From a virus, in IMG/VR virus record IMGVR_UViG_3300034073_002780, positions 1-50,202 of that record: DNA of 50,202 bases. One strand, given 5' to 3'. The notes below the pieces were generated by a model, which saw nothing but the letters and a program-made list of their open reading frames with translations, was not told the DNA's origin and did no database searches. How positions within the stretch are numbered: the stretch's first letter is position 1; every line of letters begins with the position of its first letter. This document shows, in pieces, positions 39,903 through 48,662 of the stretch. Made by a program: the position numbers and the translations under genes.

Positions 39903-42107
39903 ATGACACTTAATCTAGCGTCTCCTGGAATTAAGGTAAGAGAGGTTGATTTAACCACTGGGGGAGTAAGACCATCTCAGGCTATTACTGGCGCACTTGT
40001 TGCTCCATTTGCACAGGGTCCAGTAGAGACCCAAAATTTAATCACTACAGAGAATGAATTATTGAATGTTTATGGAAAACCATATAGTGTAGATAATCAC
40101 TTTGAACATTGGTTGGTTGCATCATCTTATCTTTCATATGGAGGGCAGTTAAGAATTGTTCGTGCAGATGATGAAGGGTTGAGAAACGCCTATGTATCTG
40201 TTGCAGGAACTACTGGTAGTACTGTTGGTGGTAGTGGAGTAAAAATTAAGAGTCCACAGCACTACCAAGAACTGGCATATAATTTAAATATACTTCCAAC
40301 AACTTTATTTGCTGCAAGAAATCCTGGTTCTTGGGCAGATGGAATTAGAGTTGCTATTATTGACTCTAAGGCAGACCAGATTCTCACAGTAACTGGAATT
40401 GGATCAACTACAGCAAATTTAGTTGGAACTGGTATAACACAGGCAATCACAAAAACTTTGCCAGGTTCTGGAACAACCTCAACATTAGATGGTTATTTAA
40501 AAGGTATTATTACAGGCATTAATACTACTGCAAATACTATTGATGTTAAAGTTCTTGCTCACGTATCCTCTGCTGGAACCGTAACAAATGTTGATTACCA
40601 GGATAGAGGTATTTGGGAATTTGAAACTGGAGGAATTGTTGTTGGAATCAATACAGGTACTGATGCTTCTCCAGGGGCTGGAGCTTCTTACACAGTAGCA
40701 TCAAAATTAGATTGGTTTGAGAATCAAACTATAGCAATTACCCCATCACTTAATCTTGATTGGGATGGTGTTGCACCAAGACCACAAACAACCGAATTTG
40801 GTGAGGCAAGAGGTGCAAGATTTGATGAGTTCCATATATTGGTAATTGATGGTACAGGTTCTATTACTGGAAATGCTGGTTCCATCTTAGAAAGACATAT
40901 TGGACTTTCAAAAGCAACTAAAGCAACATTCACTTCTGGTGCTCCAGCATATTGGAGATCATATCTTGAAGTAGAATCTTCTTATCTTTTTGGTCTTGCA
41001 GGACCATCTGGAATTACAACTGTTGGATTTGGTGAAGACTTTGAATTAGAAACAGATACTGGTTGGGATCAAGACGCAGATTCAATTCTATTTGGTTGTA
41101 TAGGTGCTCAGAATTATGTACTTAGTGGTGGTAAAAATTATAGTGGAATTTCAACTATAACTGCAGCTGGGGCTCTTAGTGCAGATGTTGGTGATATTGG
41201 TGCTGGTTATGATTTATTTGAAAATGATGAAATTCCTGTCGATTTCCTTTTAATGGGTTCAGCAGCATATCCACAAGCAGATGCTCAAGCATTGGCAAAT
41301 AAGATTATTTCTGTTGCAGAACTAAGAAAGGATGCAATTGCCTTTATATCACCATATAGAGGAGCAGCTATTACTGATACCAGCTCACAAACTTCTGTGA
41401 GTGTAAGATCAATTCAAGATACAACAAATAACGTTGTATCTTTCTATGCTCCAATCACATCTTCAAGTTATGCAGTATTTGACTCTGGATATAAGTATAT
41501 GTTTGATAGATTCAACGATACTTTTAGATATGTCCCACTAAATGGAGATATTGCTGGTCTCTGTGCAAGAACTGATATTAATCAGTTCCCATGGTATTCT
41601 CCTGCAGGAACAGCAAGAGGTGCAATATTAAATGCAGTTAAACTTCCTTATAATCCAGGTAGAATTCAAAGAGATGAACTCTATACAAATAGAATTAATC
41701 CAGTAATATTCTCTCCAGGTGCTGGAATTGTATTATTTGGTGATAAGACTGGATTTGGAAGAGTTTCTGCTTTTGATAGAATCAACGTTCGTAGATTGTT
41801 CATCTATATTGAAAAAGCAATTAGACAGAGTGCAAGAGACGTTCTATTTGAATTCAATGACTCTTTAACAAGACAAAATTTTGTTAACACCATTGAACCA
41901 TTCTTGCGTGATGTTAAGGCAAAGAGAGGTATATTTGATTTCCTCATTGTATGTGATGAAAGAAATAATACCCCTGCCGTAATTGATAATAATGAATTTA
42001 TTGCTGACATTTATGTAAAACCAACTAGATCCATTAACTTCATTGGTCTAACCTTTATCGCAACAAAAACTGGTGTTGCGTTTGAAGAGGTTGTTGGTCA
42101 ATTCTAA
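39903..42107 (+). CDS. 18: Tail sheath protein gp18
   Basis: This gene encodes 734 residues (T4 gp18 is 659). The N-terminus NLASPGIKVREVDLTTGGVR, then TGALVAPFAQGPVETQNLIT and FEHWLVASSYLSYGGQLRIV, is typical. The C-terminal conserved core KTGFGRVSAFDRINVRRLFI, then KAIRQSARDVLFEFNDSLTR and RGIFDFLIVCDERNNTP, forms the interlocked sheath domain. The extra length lies in the surface-exposed middle, a Gly/Thr/Ser-rich region at residues about 100-330. gp18 polymerises around the tube and contracts during infection. Confidence 0.95.
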   Translation: MTLNLASPGIKVREVDLTTGGVRPSQAITGALVAPFAQGPVETQNLITTENELLNVYGKPYSVDNHFEHWLVASSYLSYGGQLRIVRADDEGLRNAYVSVAGTTGSTVGGSGVKIKSPQHYQELAYNLNILPTTLFAARNPGSWADGIRVAIIDSKADQILTVTGIGSTTANLVGTGITQAITKTLPGSGTTSTLDGYLKGIITGINTTANTIDVKVLAHVSSAGTVTNVDYQDRGIWEFETGGIVVGINTGTDASPGAGASYTVASKLDWFENQTIAITPSLNLDWDGVAPRPQTTEFGEARGARFDEFHILVIDGTGSITGNAGSILERHIGLSKATKATFTSGAPAYWRSYLEVESSYLFGLAGPSGITTVGFGEDFELETDTGWDQDADSILFGCIGAQNYVLSGGKNYSGISTITAAGALSADVGDIGAGYDLFENDEIPVDFLLMGSAAYPQADAQALANKIISVAELRKDAIAFISPYRGAAITDTSSQTSVSVRSIQDTTNNVVSFYAPITSSSYAVFDSGYKYMFDRFNDTFRYVPLNGDIAGLCARTDINQFPWYSPAGTARGAILNAVKLPYNPGRIQRDELYTNRINPVIFSPGAGIVLFGDKTGFGRVSAFDRINVRRLFIYIEKAIRQSARDVLFEFNDSLTRQNFVNTIEPFLRDVKAKRGIFDFLIVCDERNNTPAVIDNNEFIADIYVKPTRSINFIGLTFIATKTGVAFEEVVGQF

Positions 42108-42154
42108 TTTACAATTTAAGTTCATACTTTTTCAAAAAATAGAGGTTATTTAAA

Positions 42155-42799
42155 ATGCCAGAACAAAATTCAACCGTTAATTATCCAACAATTAAGACCA
42201 TTAGTGACTTTAAAGGTAAACTAACTGGTGGTGGTGCTAGATCCAATCTATTTGAAGTTGAATTGTCATTCCCAATTAATGCACCAATTCCATTTGCACA
42301 AGATGCCGTTGATTTAGGTAAGTACATGGTAAAAGCAGCAGCTTTGCCATCATCACAGGTTAATGCATTGCCTGTGGCATTTAGAGGTAGAGTTTTAAAT
42401 GTTGCTGGAGATAGAACCTTCCAGTCCTGGACAATTACAGTTATTAACGATACCGACTTCAAGATTCGTGCTGCTTATGAGAGATGGATGAACTACATTA
42501 ACAATGTAGCATCCAATAGAGGTGAAACCAATCCAACCAATTACATGGCAGATGCCAGAGTATTCCAGTTGGATAGAAATGGAAAGACTCTTAGATACTA
42601 TAAGATGTATGACTTGTTCCCAACTGCAATATCACAAATTGGACTAGATTATGAAACTGATGCGGTTCAGCAATTTACAGTTGAATTGCAAGTGCTTTAT
42701 TGGGAAGCATATGAAGGGGATTATCTTGCAAGAGGTCCTGAGTATGATGTTGCAACTGATGTTGAGGCAGTAGCAACATCTGAAGGTCCAGAGGTATAA
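42155..42799 (+). CDS. 19: Tail tube protein gp19
   Basis: This gene encodes 214 residues (T4 gp19 is 163). Key parts are FKGKLTGGGARSNLFEVELS, KAAALPSSQVNALPVAFRGR, AGDRTFQSWTITVINDTDFK and IRAAYERWMNYINNV, all typical of cyanophage gp19. The longer acidic C-terminus (YLARGPEYDVATDVEAVATS) is usual in this group. gp19 hexamers stack to form the DNA channel inside the sheath. AGAGG precedes the start as ribosome binding site. Confidence 0.95.
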   Translation: MPEQNSTVNYPTIKTISDFKGKLTGGGARSNLFEVELSFPINAPIPFAQDAVDLGKYMVKAAALPSSQVNALPVAFRGRVLNVAGDRTFQSWTITVINDTDFKIRAAYERWMNYINNVASNRGETNPTNYMADARVFQLDRNGKTLRYYKMYDLFPTAISQIGLDYETDAVQQFTVELQVLYWEAYEGDYLARGPEYDVATDVEAVATSEGPEV

Positions 42800-42818
42800 T
42801 TTAAGTATAAATTTTATT

Positions 42819-42827
42819 GAATAAATA
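42819..42827 (+). promoter_or_regulatory. Probable late promoter before gp20
   Basis: GAATAAATA, 29 nt before the gp20 ATG, is a variant of the T4-type late promoter core. A second partial match, TATAAATT, lies 13 nt further upstream. Confidence 0.5.
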
Positions 42828-42856
42828 AAAGAACAGTAAACGGTTAAAATTATAAG

Positions 42857-44545
42857 ATGGCAAAACTCTTTGGTTTTTCAATTGAGGATAGTGAAAAGAA
42901 ATCTAAATCAATAGTTTCCCCCGTTCCTCAAAATAATGAGGACGGGGTTGACTATTATATTCAAAGTGGATTTTATGGTCAATATGTTGATATTGAAGGT
43001 GTATATAGGACAGAGTACGATTTAATTCGTAGATATAGAGAAATGTCTTTGCACCCAGAGTGTGATGGTGCAATTGAAGATGTTGTAAATGAGGCTATTG
43101 TTAGTGACTTATATGATTCTCCAGTTGAAATTGAATTATCAAATTTGAATGCTAGTGATAAATTAAAAACAATAATTAGAGAAGAATTTAAAAATATTAA
43201 AGAAATGCTTGACTTTGATAAAAAAAGTCATGAGATATTCAGAAATTGGTATATTGATGGAAGACTTTATTATCTTAAAGTAATTGACTTAAAGAAGCCT
43301 GAAGATGGAATTCAAGAATTAAGATATATTGATCCAATGAAAATGAAGTTTGTCCGTGAAGAAAAGAAGGATCCAAATAATTTAAAAAATAATAATCCTT
43401 TAGTTAGGGGTCAAGACCAAGAACAATTTAATTTCCCAGAAATTAATGAATATTTTGTTTATACTCTGAAGGGACCATCTCTGGGTTCATATGGAAAAGG
43501 TCCTAAAGCATCAATTAAAATTGCAAAAGATGCAGTTACTTATGTAACTTCAGGACTATTTGATAGAAATAATGGAACTTGCTTATCATATTTGCATAAA
43601 GCAATTAAAGCACTCAATCAACTTAGAATGATTGAGGACTCTCTTGTAATTTATCGTCTATCAAGAGCACCTGAAAGAAGAATTTTCTATATTGACGTAG
43701 GAAATTTACCAAAAGTGAAGGCAGAACAATACCTTAAAGAGGTTATGTCTCGTTATCGCAATAAACTAGTATATGATGCAAATACTGGTGAAGTTCGTGA
43801 TGATAGAAAGTTTATGAGTATGCTTGAGGATTTTTGGTTACCTCGTAGAGAAGGTGGTAGAGGAACAGAAATTACTACTCTTCCAGGTGGTCAAAATCTT
43901 GGTGAACTTTCAGATATCGAATATTTCCAGAAAAAGTTATATAGAGCACTAGGAGTACCAGAAACAAGAATTGCTGGTGGTGGTGATGGATTTAATCTTG
44001 GAAGATCTTCAGAAATTTTAAGAGACGAACTTAAGTTTTCAAAATTTGTAGGTAGACTTAGAAAAAGATTCTCAAGACTCTTTAATGATATTTTAAGAAC
44101 TCAATTACTATTAAAAAATATAGTTTCTCCAGAAGATTGGAAAAAAATGGAGGATCATATTCAATATGACTTCATTTATGATAACCAATTTGCTGAACTA
44201 AAGGAAACTGAGATGCTTAATGGAAGACTTAATTCATTGGCACAAATAGAACCTTATATTGGAAAATACTTCTCAACAGAATATGTCCGTAAGAGAGTTC
44301 TTCGTCAAACTGATGGAGAAATCATCGAAATTGATATGCAAATTGATGATGAAATTAAAAAGGGAATTCTACCAGACCCAAATGCTCCTGTTGATGAAAT
44401 GGGAAATCCAATCCCACCACAAGAAGAAGGTGCTCCACCAACAGAAGGAGTTGGTGATTTAGGGGCAACACCACAAGAACCTGGAATAGAGACTGTTGGT
44501 ATGGAAGCACCTCAAATTCCAGAACCAAAAGGTGGTAAGATATAA
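42857..44545 (+). CDS. 20: Portal vertex protein gp20
   Basis: This gene encodes 562 residues (T4 gp20 is 524). YREMSLHPECDGAIEDVVNE, IVSDLYDSPVEIELSNLNAS, EIFRNWYIDGRLYYLKVIDL and LRYIDPMKMKFVREEKKD are the well-known portal signature used for cyanophage surveys, with YRLSRAPERRIFYIDVGNLP in the crown/stem part. The C-terminus is Pro/Glu-rich (PNAPVDEMGNPIPPQEEGAP). gp20 forms the dodecameric ring that starts prohead assembly and is the docking site of gp17. A strong hairpin lies in codons 21-31 (42919-42947). The stop lies inside the late promoter of the next gene. Confidence 0.95.
   Translation: MAKLFGFSIEDSEKKSKSIVSPVPQNNEDGVDYYIQSGFYGQYVDIEGVYRTEYDLIRRYREMSLHPECDGAIEDVVNEAIVSDLYDSPVEIELSNLNASDKLKTIIREEFKNIKEMLDFDKKSHEIFRNWYIDGRLYYLKVIDLKKPEDGIQELRYIDPMKMKFVREEKKDPNNLKNNNPLVRGQDQEQFNFPEINEYFVYTLKGPSLGSYGKGPKASIKIAKDAVTYVTSGLFDRNNGTCLSYLHKAIKALNQLRMIEDSLVIYRLSRAPERRIFYIDVGNLPKVKAEQYLKEVMSRYRNKLVYDANTGEVRDDRKFMSMLEDFWLPRREGGRGTEITTLPGGQNLGELSDIEYFQKKLYRALGVPETRIAGGGDGFNLGRSSEILRDELKFSKFVGRLRKRFSRLFNDILRTQLLLKNIVSPEDWKKMEDHIQYDFIYDNQFAELKETEMLNGRLNSLAQIEPYIGKYFSTEYVRKRVLRQTDGEIIEIDMQIDDEIKKGILPDPNAPVDEMGNPIPPQEEGAPPTEGVGDLGATPQEPGIETVGMEAPQIPEPKGGKI
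42919..42947 (+). other. RNA hairpin in the 5' coding part of gp20
   Basis: CCCCG-T-TCCTCA (42919-42930) pairs with TGAGGACGGGG (42937-42947): 11 base pairs with one bulged T and the loop AAATAA. It is unusually GC-rich for this AT-rich gene and begins 62 nt into the coding region. It could slow translation or protect the 5' end; this is inference from the fold only. Confidence 0.5.
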
Positions 44546-44548
44546 ATA
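44541..44548 (+). promoter_or_regulatory. T4-type late promoter before gp67
   Basis: TATAAATA is an exact match overlapping the gp20 stop codon (44543-44545), 31 nt before the gp67 ATG at 44579. Confidence 0.72.
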
Positions 44549-44578
44549 TTTTTATAATTAAACTATTATAACTAAAAA

Positions 44579-44743
44579 ATGGAAAATATTGTAGATTTGA
44601 TTGCCTCAGATGCATCACCATCAGATATTTCTGATGCTATTAAAGCAGCATTATTTGCAAAATCTGCTGAAACTATTGAAACGATGCGTCCTGCAGTTGC
44701 AGCATCTTTATTTGGTCAAGAAAATAATAAAAGTGAAGAGTAA
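44579..44743 (+). CDS. 67: Prohead core protein gp67
   Basis: This gene encodes 54 residues (T4 gp67 is 80). The sequence MENIVDLIASDASPSDISDA, then IKAALFAKSAETIETMRPAV and AASLFGQENNKSEE, is the cyanophage gp67 pattern: IxxLIAxDxSPxxISDxI, then AKSAExIxxxRPxVA.SLFG. In T4, gp67 is an essential component of the prohead core, degraded by gp21 during maturation. The position between gp20 and gp21 is the conserved one. Confidence 0.85.
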   Translation: MENIVDLIASDASPSDISDAIKAALFAKSAETIETMRPAVAASLFGQENNKSEE

Positions 44744-44764
44744 TTACTATCAATTAGGAAAAAA

Positions 44765-45415
44765 ATGAAACTAATTACAGAAGAAGTATCAGAAGTAAAA
44801 TTTATTACTGAAGGTACTGGAAAAAACAAAAGACTTTACATAGAAGGTGTTTTTCTTCAGGGAGACATTTGCAATCGTAATGGTAGAATGTATCCAATGC
44901 AAACTCTTGCCCGTGAGGTGCAGAGATACAATGAAAATTTCATTGCCAAAGGTCGTGCTCTTGGAGAACTGGGACACCCAGATGGCCCAACTGTAAATCT
45001 TGATAGAGTATCTCACAAGATTGTGTGCTTAACCCAAGAAGGAACAAATTTTAGAGGTAAGGCACAAATTCTTGAAACTCCAATGGGTAATATTGCCAAA
45101 TCTCTTATCTCTGAGGGTGTTACTCTTGGAGTATCTTCCCGTGGAGTTGGTTCATTGCAGATGACTAATGAAGGTCATAAAATTGTTGGTGAAGATTTTA
45201 TGTTGGCAACTGCGGCAGATATTGTTGCAGATCCTTCTGCACCTGATGCTTTTGTTCAGGGAATTATGGAAGGTAAAGAGTGGGTATGGGAAGGAGGAAT
45301 TCTTCGTGAAAAACTTGCAGAAAGTACAAAAAGAAGAATTAATGATCTTTCATCAAAGAAAATGTTGGAAGAACATAAGTTAAACCTCTTCCAAAACTTT
45401 CTCTCAAATTTATAA
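44765..45415 (+). CDS. 21: Prohead core protease gp21
   Basis: This gene encodes 216 residues (T4 gp21 is 212). GDICNRNGRMYPMQTLAREV, ALGELGHPDGPTVNLDRVSH and EGVTLGVSSRGVGSL are the serine-protease (S78/U80-type) signatures. The likely catalytic histidine is H71 in LGHP and the serine S124 or S125 in GVSSRG. It cleaves scaffold and capsid proteins after hydrophobic-x-Glu; candidate targets here include gp23 and the 36258 protein. The TTAGGA ribosome binding site lies 7-12 nt upstream of the start. Confidence 0.94.
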   Translation: MKLITEEVSEVKFITEGTGKNKRLYIEGVFLQGDICNRNGRMYPMQTLAREVQRYNENFIAKGRALGELGHPDGPTVNLDRVSHKIVCLTQEGTNFRGKAQILETPMGNIAKSLISEGVTLGVSSRGVGSLQMTNEGHKIVGEDFMLATAADIVADPSAPDAFVQGIMEGKEWVWEGGILREKLAESTKRRINDLSSKKMLEEHKLNLFQNFLSNL

Positions 45416-45417
45416 AT

Positions 45418-45425
45418 TATAAATA
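45418..45425 (+). promoter_or_regulatory. T4-type late promoter before gp22
   Basis: TATAAATA is an exact match (continuing AATA), 3 nt after the gp21 stop and 29 nt before the gp22 ATG. Confidence 0.75.
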
Positions 45426-45453
45426 AATATAGATTATAACACATATATCTAAA

Positions 45454-46566
45454 ATGTCCGTTGGTAAGAATTTACAAGAAATGGAAAACGTAGTAACCAA
45501 AGGAGCAGCTTCCGCAGAACCAATGCCAAAGTTGTCACATTCAACACCAGGACAAACTGGTGGTTGGGAAGATCTTGGCGGTCCTACTCCTGAGAATTAT
45601 CGCACTGACGATGATTCTGCAAAACTAAAAGAACCATCAGTTAAAACAGTTTCTGATGTGGTAAATAGAAAGGCAAAGTCTGCAGATCCAACACCAAAAC
45701 TCTCCCATTCAACTCCAGGTCAATCTGGTGTAGCAAAGGAAGAAGCAGAGGTAGAAGAGGATCTAGTAGAAGAAGAGTCAGTAGAAGATACTGAAGAAAT
45801 TGCTGAAGTTGCGGAAGAGTCTGAAGTAGTTGAATATAGCATCGAAGAGGATATTAATGCTCTTCTAGAGGGTGAAGAACTTTCCGAAGAATTCCAAGAA
45901 AAAGCAAGAACTATCTTTGAGGCAGCAATCAATTCTAAGATTGAAGAAATTGCTGAAGGTCTTGAAGAAAGATATGAAAATGCTCTTGTAGAAGAGATTG
46001 CTCTTATTAAAGAGAATCTCCAAGAGAGAGTTGATGCATACCTTGAGTATGTTGCTGAAGAATGGATTAAAGAAAATGCTCTTGCTGTAGAAGACGGACT
46101 TAGAACTGAGATGACTGAATCATTCCTCCAAGGAATGAGAAGTCTTTTTGAAGATCATTATGTTTCAATCCCTGAAGATAGATATGATGTAGTCTTGGGT
46201 ATGGCAGATAAACTTGATGAAATGGAAGCAAAACTCAACGAGCAAATCGAAAGAAATGTTGCTCTTAATCAGAGATTAGCGGAGTCAGTTGCTGATGTAA
46301 TTTTTGCAGATGTCGCTGAGGGTCTAGCACTTTCTCAGAAAGACAAACTCGCTTCTCTTGCAGAAAATGTTGAGTTTGATAGTGAAGAGAGCTATCGTGA
46401 GAAACTGGTAACCCTGAGGGAATCATATTTCCCAACAAAGTCCAGTACTCAAGAAACTATTGCTGAGAATTTGACTGAGAGTGCAGACCTTTATGAGGCT
46501 ACTGAAGAAGTATCCCCAAGAATGGCAGCATATCTTACTGCTCTCGGTAAGGTTTCAAAAAAGTGA
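45454..46566 (+). CDS. 22: Prohead scaffolding core protein gp22
   Basis: This gene encodes 370 residues, longer than T4 gp22 (269). It begins SVGKNLQEMENVVTKGAASA, then PMPKLSHSTPGQTGGWEDLG and GPTPENYRTDDDSAKLKEPS. The PxPKLSHSTPGQ motif appears again near residue 81, so the N-terminal segment is partly duplicated. The middle is highly acidic (EEDLVEEESVEDTEEIAEV) and the rest a long helical scaffold (EEIAEGLEERYENALVEEIA, MADKLDEMEAKLNEQIE). gp22 fills the prohead and is destroyed by gp21. A cyanophage origin is clear. Confidence 0.93.
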   Translation: MSVGKNLQEMENVVTKGAASAEPMPKLSHSTPGQTGGWEDLGGPTPENYRTDDDSAKLKEPSVKTVSDVVNRKAKSADPTPKLSHSTPGQSGVAKEEAEVEEDLVEEESVEDTEEIAEVAEESEVVEYSIEEDINALLEGEELSEEFQEKARTIFEAAINSKIEEIAEGLEERYENALVEEIALIKENLQERVDAYLEYVAEEWIKENALAVEDGLRTEMTESFLQGMRSLFEDHYVSIPEDRYDVVLGMADKLDEMEAKLNEQIERNVALNQRLAESVADVIFADVAEGLALSQKDKLASLAENVEFDSEESYREKLVTLRESYFPTKSSTQETIAENLTESADLYEATEEVSPRMAAYLTALGKVSKK

Positions 46567-46577
46567 ATTCTAGATGA

Positions 46578-46584
46578 TATAAAT
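46578..46584 (+). promoter_or_regulatory. T4-type late promoter before gp23
   Basis: TATAAAT followed by C lies 34 nt before the gp23 ATG, in the short gap after gp22. An AAAGAGGT ribosome binding site follows at the right distance. Strong late expression is expected for the capsid gene. Confidence 0.65.
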
Positions 46585-46617
46585 CAAACTAAAACTTTTT
46601 TAAAGAGGTAAATTCAA

Positions 46618-48030
46618 ATGCAGATGCAAAATGCAGAATATCTGCAGGAGAAGTGGGCTCCTATCCTTGATTACCAAGGACTTGATGGAATCAAAGATTC
46701 ACATCGTAGAGCAGTAACCGCTATCCTGTTAGAAAATCAAGAAAGAGAAATGCGTGAGGCCGCTGAGTTTCTCAGTGAGGCTCCAACAAACTCCACCGCA
46801 TCATCAGTAGGTTCTGCTGGTTTCGGTGGTAGCGCACAAGGATTTAGTGCTGGTCCAACCGCAGGTTTCGATCCCGTTCTAATTTCACTTATCAGACGTT
46901 CTATGCCTAATTTGATGGCATATGATATCTGTGGTGTTCAGCCAATGAGTGGTCCTACTGGACTTATCTTCGCAATGCGTTCACGTAGAGATAGTCAGTC
47001 TGGACCAGAAACCTTCTATGATGAAGTAGATTCAGCATTCTCAGGACAGAATGCTGCCCGCACCCTTTCTGCTTACAACAGTGGAAGCAGTGTTGGTATG
47101 GGTACTACTGGTCAACTCGGTTCTAACCCATCACTACTTAGCCCAACTAACCAAGCAACTAACCTAACTGGTGCTAATGCTTATAACGTTGGTCAAGGTA
47201 TGGGTACTTCTGAGTCTGAAGGACTTGGTGACGGAACTGGTGCTTTCAACCAGATGGCATTCTCAATCGAGAAAGTCACTGTAACTGCAAAGTCCCGTGC
47301 CCTCAAGGCTGAGTACTCACTTGAGCTTGCTCAAGACCTCAAGGCAATCCACGGTCTAAATGCAGAAGCTGAGTTGGCAAACATTCTGTCAACTGAGATT
47401 CTTGCTGAAATCAACCGTGAAGTTGTTCGTACCGTCTATAAGACTGCTAAGCCTGGTGCTCAAGCAAACGTAGCAACTGCTGGTACTTTCGACCTTGACG
47501 TTGACTCCAATGGTCGTTGGTCAGTTGAGAAGTTCAAGGGTCTTCTTTTCCAAATCGAGCGTGATGCAAACGCAATTGCACAGCAAACTCGTAGAGGAAA
47601 GGGCAACATGATCATCTGCTCTGCTGACGTTGCTTCAGCACTCACCATGGCAGGTGTTCTTGATTACACCCCAGCACTCAACGCAAACCTGAATGTAGAT
47701 GATACTGGAAACACTTTTGCTGGTGTTCTCCAAGGTAAGTATCGTGTATACATTGACCCATATTCAGCAAACGTATCTGCTAACCAGTACTACGTTGTTG
47801 GTTATAAGGGTTCATCTGCTTATGATGCAGGTCTATTCTACTGCCCATATGTACCTCTCCAGATGGTACGTGCAGTTGGTGAGAATACCTTCCAGCCAAA
47901 GATTGGCTTTAAGACCCGTTACGGAATGGTTGCTAACCCATTTGCTAACGGTCTTTCACAAGGTCAAGGTGCTCTTACAACTAACTCTAACGTATACTAC
48001 AGAAGAGTTAAAGTTCAAAACCTTATGTGA
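46618..48030 (+). CDS. 23: Major capsid protein gp23
   Basis: This gene encodes 470 residues (T4 gp23 is 521). EYLQEKWAPILDYQGLDGIK, FDPVLISLIRRSMPNLMAYD, ICGVQPMSGPTGLIFAMRSR and KYRVYIDPYSANVSANQYYV are diagnostic of the HK97-fold gp23. AAEFLSEAPTNS has the hydrophobic-x-Glu site (after E54) where gp21 should remove the propeptide. C-ending codons (TTC, AAC, GAC, ATC) are far more frequent than in the fibre genes, as expected of the most abundant protein. The gene ends before a strong terminator at 48051. Confidence 0.97.
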   Translation: MQMQNAEYLQEKWAPILDYQGLDGIKDSHRRAVTAILLENQEREMREAAEFLSEAPTNSTASSVGSAGFGGSAQGFSAGPTAGFDPVLISLIRRSMPNLMAYDICGVQPMSGPTGLIFAMRSRRDSQSGPETFYDEVDSAFSGQNAARTLSAYNSGSSVGMGTTGQLGSNPSLLSPTNQATNLTGANAYNVGQGMGTSESEGLGDGTGAFNQMAFSIEKVTVTAKSRALKAEYSLELAQDLKAIHGLNAEAELANILSTEILAEINREVVRTVYKTAKPGAQANVATAGTFDLDVDSNGRWSVEKFKGLLFQIERDANAIAQQTRRGKGNMIICSADVASALTMAGVLDYTPALNANLNVDDTGNTFAGVLQGKYRVYIDPYSANVSANQYYVVGYKGSSAYDAGLFYCPYVPLQMVRAVGENTFQPKIGFKTRYGMVANPFANGLSQGQGALTTNSNVYYRRVKVQNLM

Positions 48031-48050
48031 TCCCTATTCACATATTCTTC

Positions 48051-48076
48051 AGAGGGTCTTCGGACCCTCTTTTTTT
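48051..48076 (+). terminator. Intrinsic terminator after gp23
   Basis: AGAGGGTC (48051-48058) and GACCCTCT (48063-48070) form a perfect 8-bp stem with the stable TTCG tetraloop, followed by a T run. It lies 21 nt after the gp23 stop and should end the capsid transcript. Confidence 0.92.
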
Positions 48077-48078
48077 AT

Positions 48079-48085
48079 CTAAATA
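48079..48085 (+). promoter_or_regulatory. Possible late promoter before gp3
   Basis: CTAAATA, directly after the gp23 terminator and 14 nt before the gp3 ATG, is a weak variant of the late core. It would restart transcription for gp3 and uvsY. The AT-rich context lowers certainty. Confidence 0.35.
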
Positions 48086-48098
48086 AAAATAAAAAAAA

Positions 48099-48662
48099 AT
48101 GACTTCATCTTTCCCAAAACAGATAGAAAATAGAAATTTTTTATCTCCAGTTGGATTTTTATTTTCACTTGCAAAGTATCCAAAGGTATCATTCTTTAGT
48201 AATGCTGCAAGAATTCCAGAAATTACATACCCATCATTAGAACAACCATCTTACTTAAAAAGCATTTCAGTCCCAGCAACTGTATTAAAATATGGTTCTT
48301 TGAATCTAAAATTCTTAGTTGATGAAGATCTAACAAATTATTCAATTATTCATAACTGGTTAATTGGATTAGGATTCCCAAAAAGTACTGAACAATTTGC
48401 AAGATTCAGTAACAACGGTCCATATGATCCTGGTATTGAAGGGACTGTTGATACAAAGAAGCATTTTAGTGATGGATCATTAACTATTTTAAATAGCAAT
48501 TACAATCCATCAGTAATTGTTAAATTTACAGATTTACATCCAACCAGTCTTTCTTCATTAGAATTCGATTCAACAGTATCAGATATCAACTACTTTACAG
48601 CAGAGGTCACTTTCGACTATACTCTATATGAACTCACTGATAAGAATGGCAATCTTCTATGA
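48099..48662 (+). CDS. 3: Tail completion and sheath stabiliser protein gp3
   Basis: This gene encodes 187 residues (T4 gp3 is 176). FPKQIENRNFLSPVGFLFSL, AKYPKVSFFSNAARIPEITY and LKYGSLNLKFLVDEDLTNYS, then IIHNWLIGLGFPKSTEQFAR, agree with the gene found after gp23 in cyanomyoviruses and assigned to gp3. T4 gp3 ends the tail tube at its head-proximal side. It overlaps uvsY by 4 nt (ATGA), so the two are probably translated together. Confidence 0.85.
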   Translation: MTSSFPKQIENRNFLSPVGFLFSLAKYPKVSFFSNAARIPEITYPSLEQPSYLKSISVPATVLKYGSLNLKFLVDEDLTNYSIIHNWLIGLGFPKSTEQFARFSNNGPYDPGIEGTVDTKKHFSDGSLTILNSNYNPSVIVKFTDLHPTSLSSLEFDSTVSDINYFTAEVTFDYTLYELTDKNGNLL

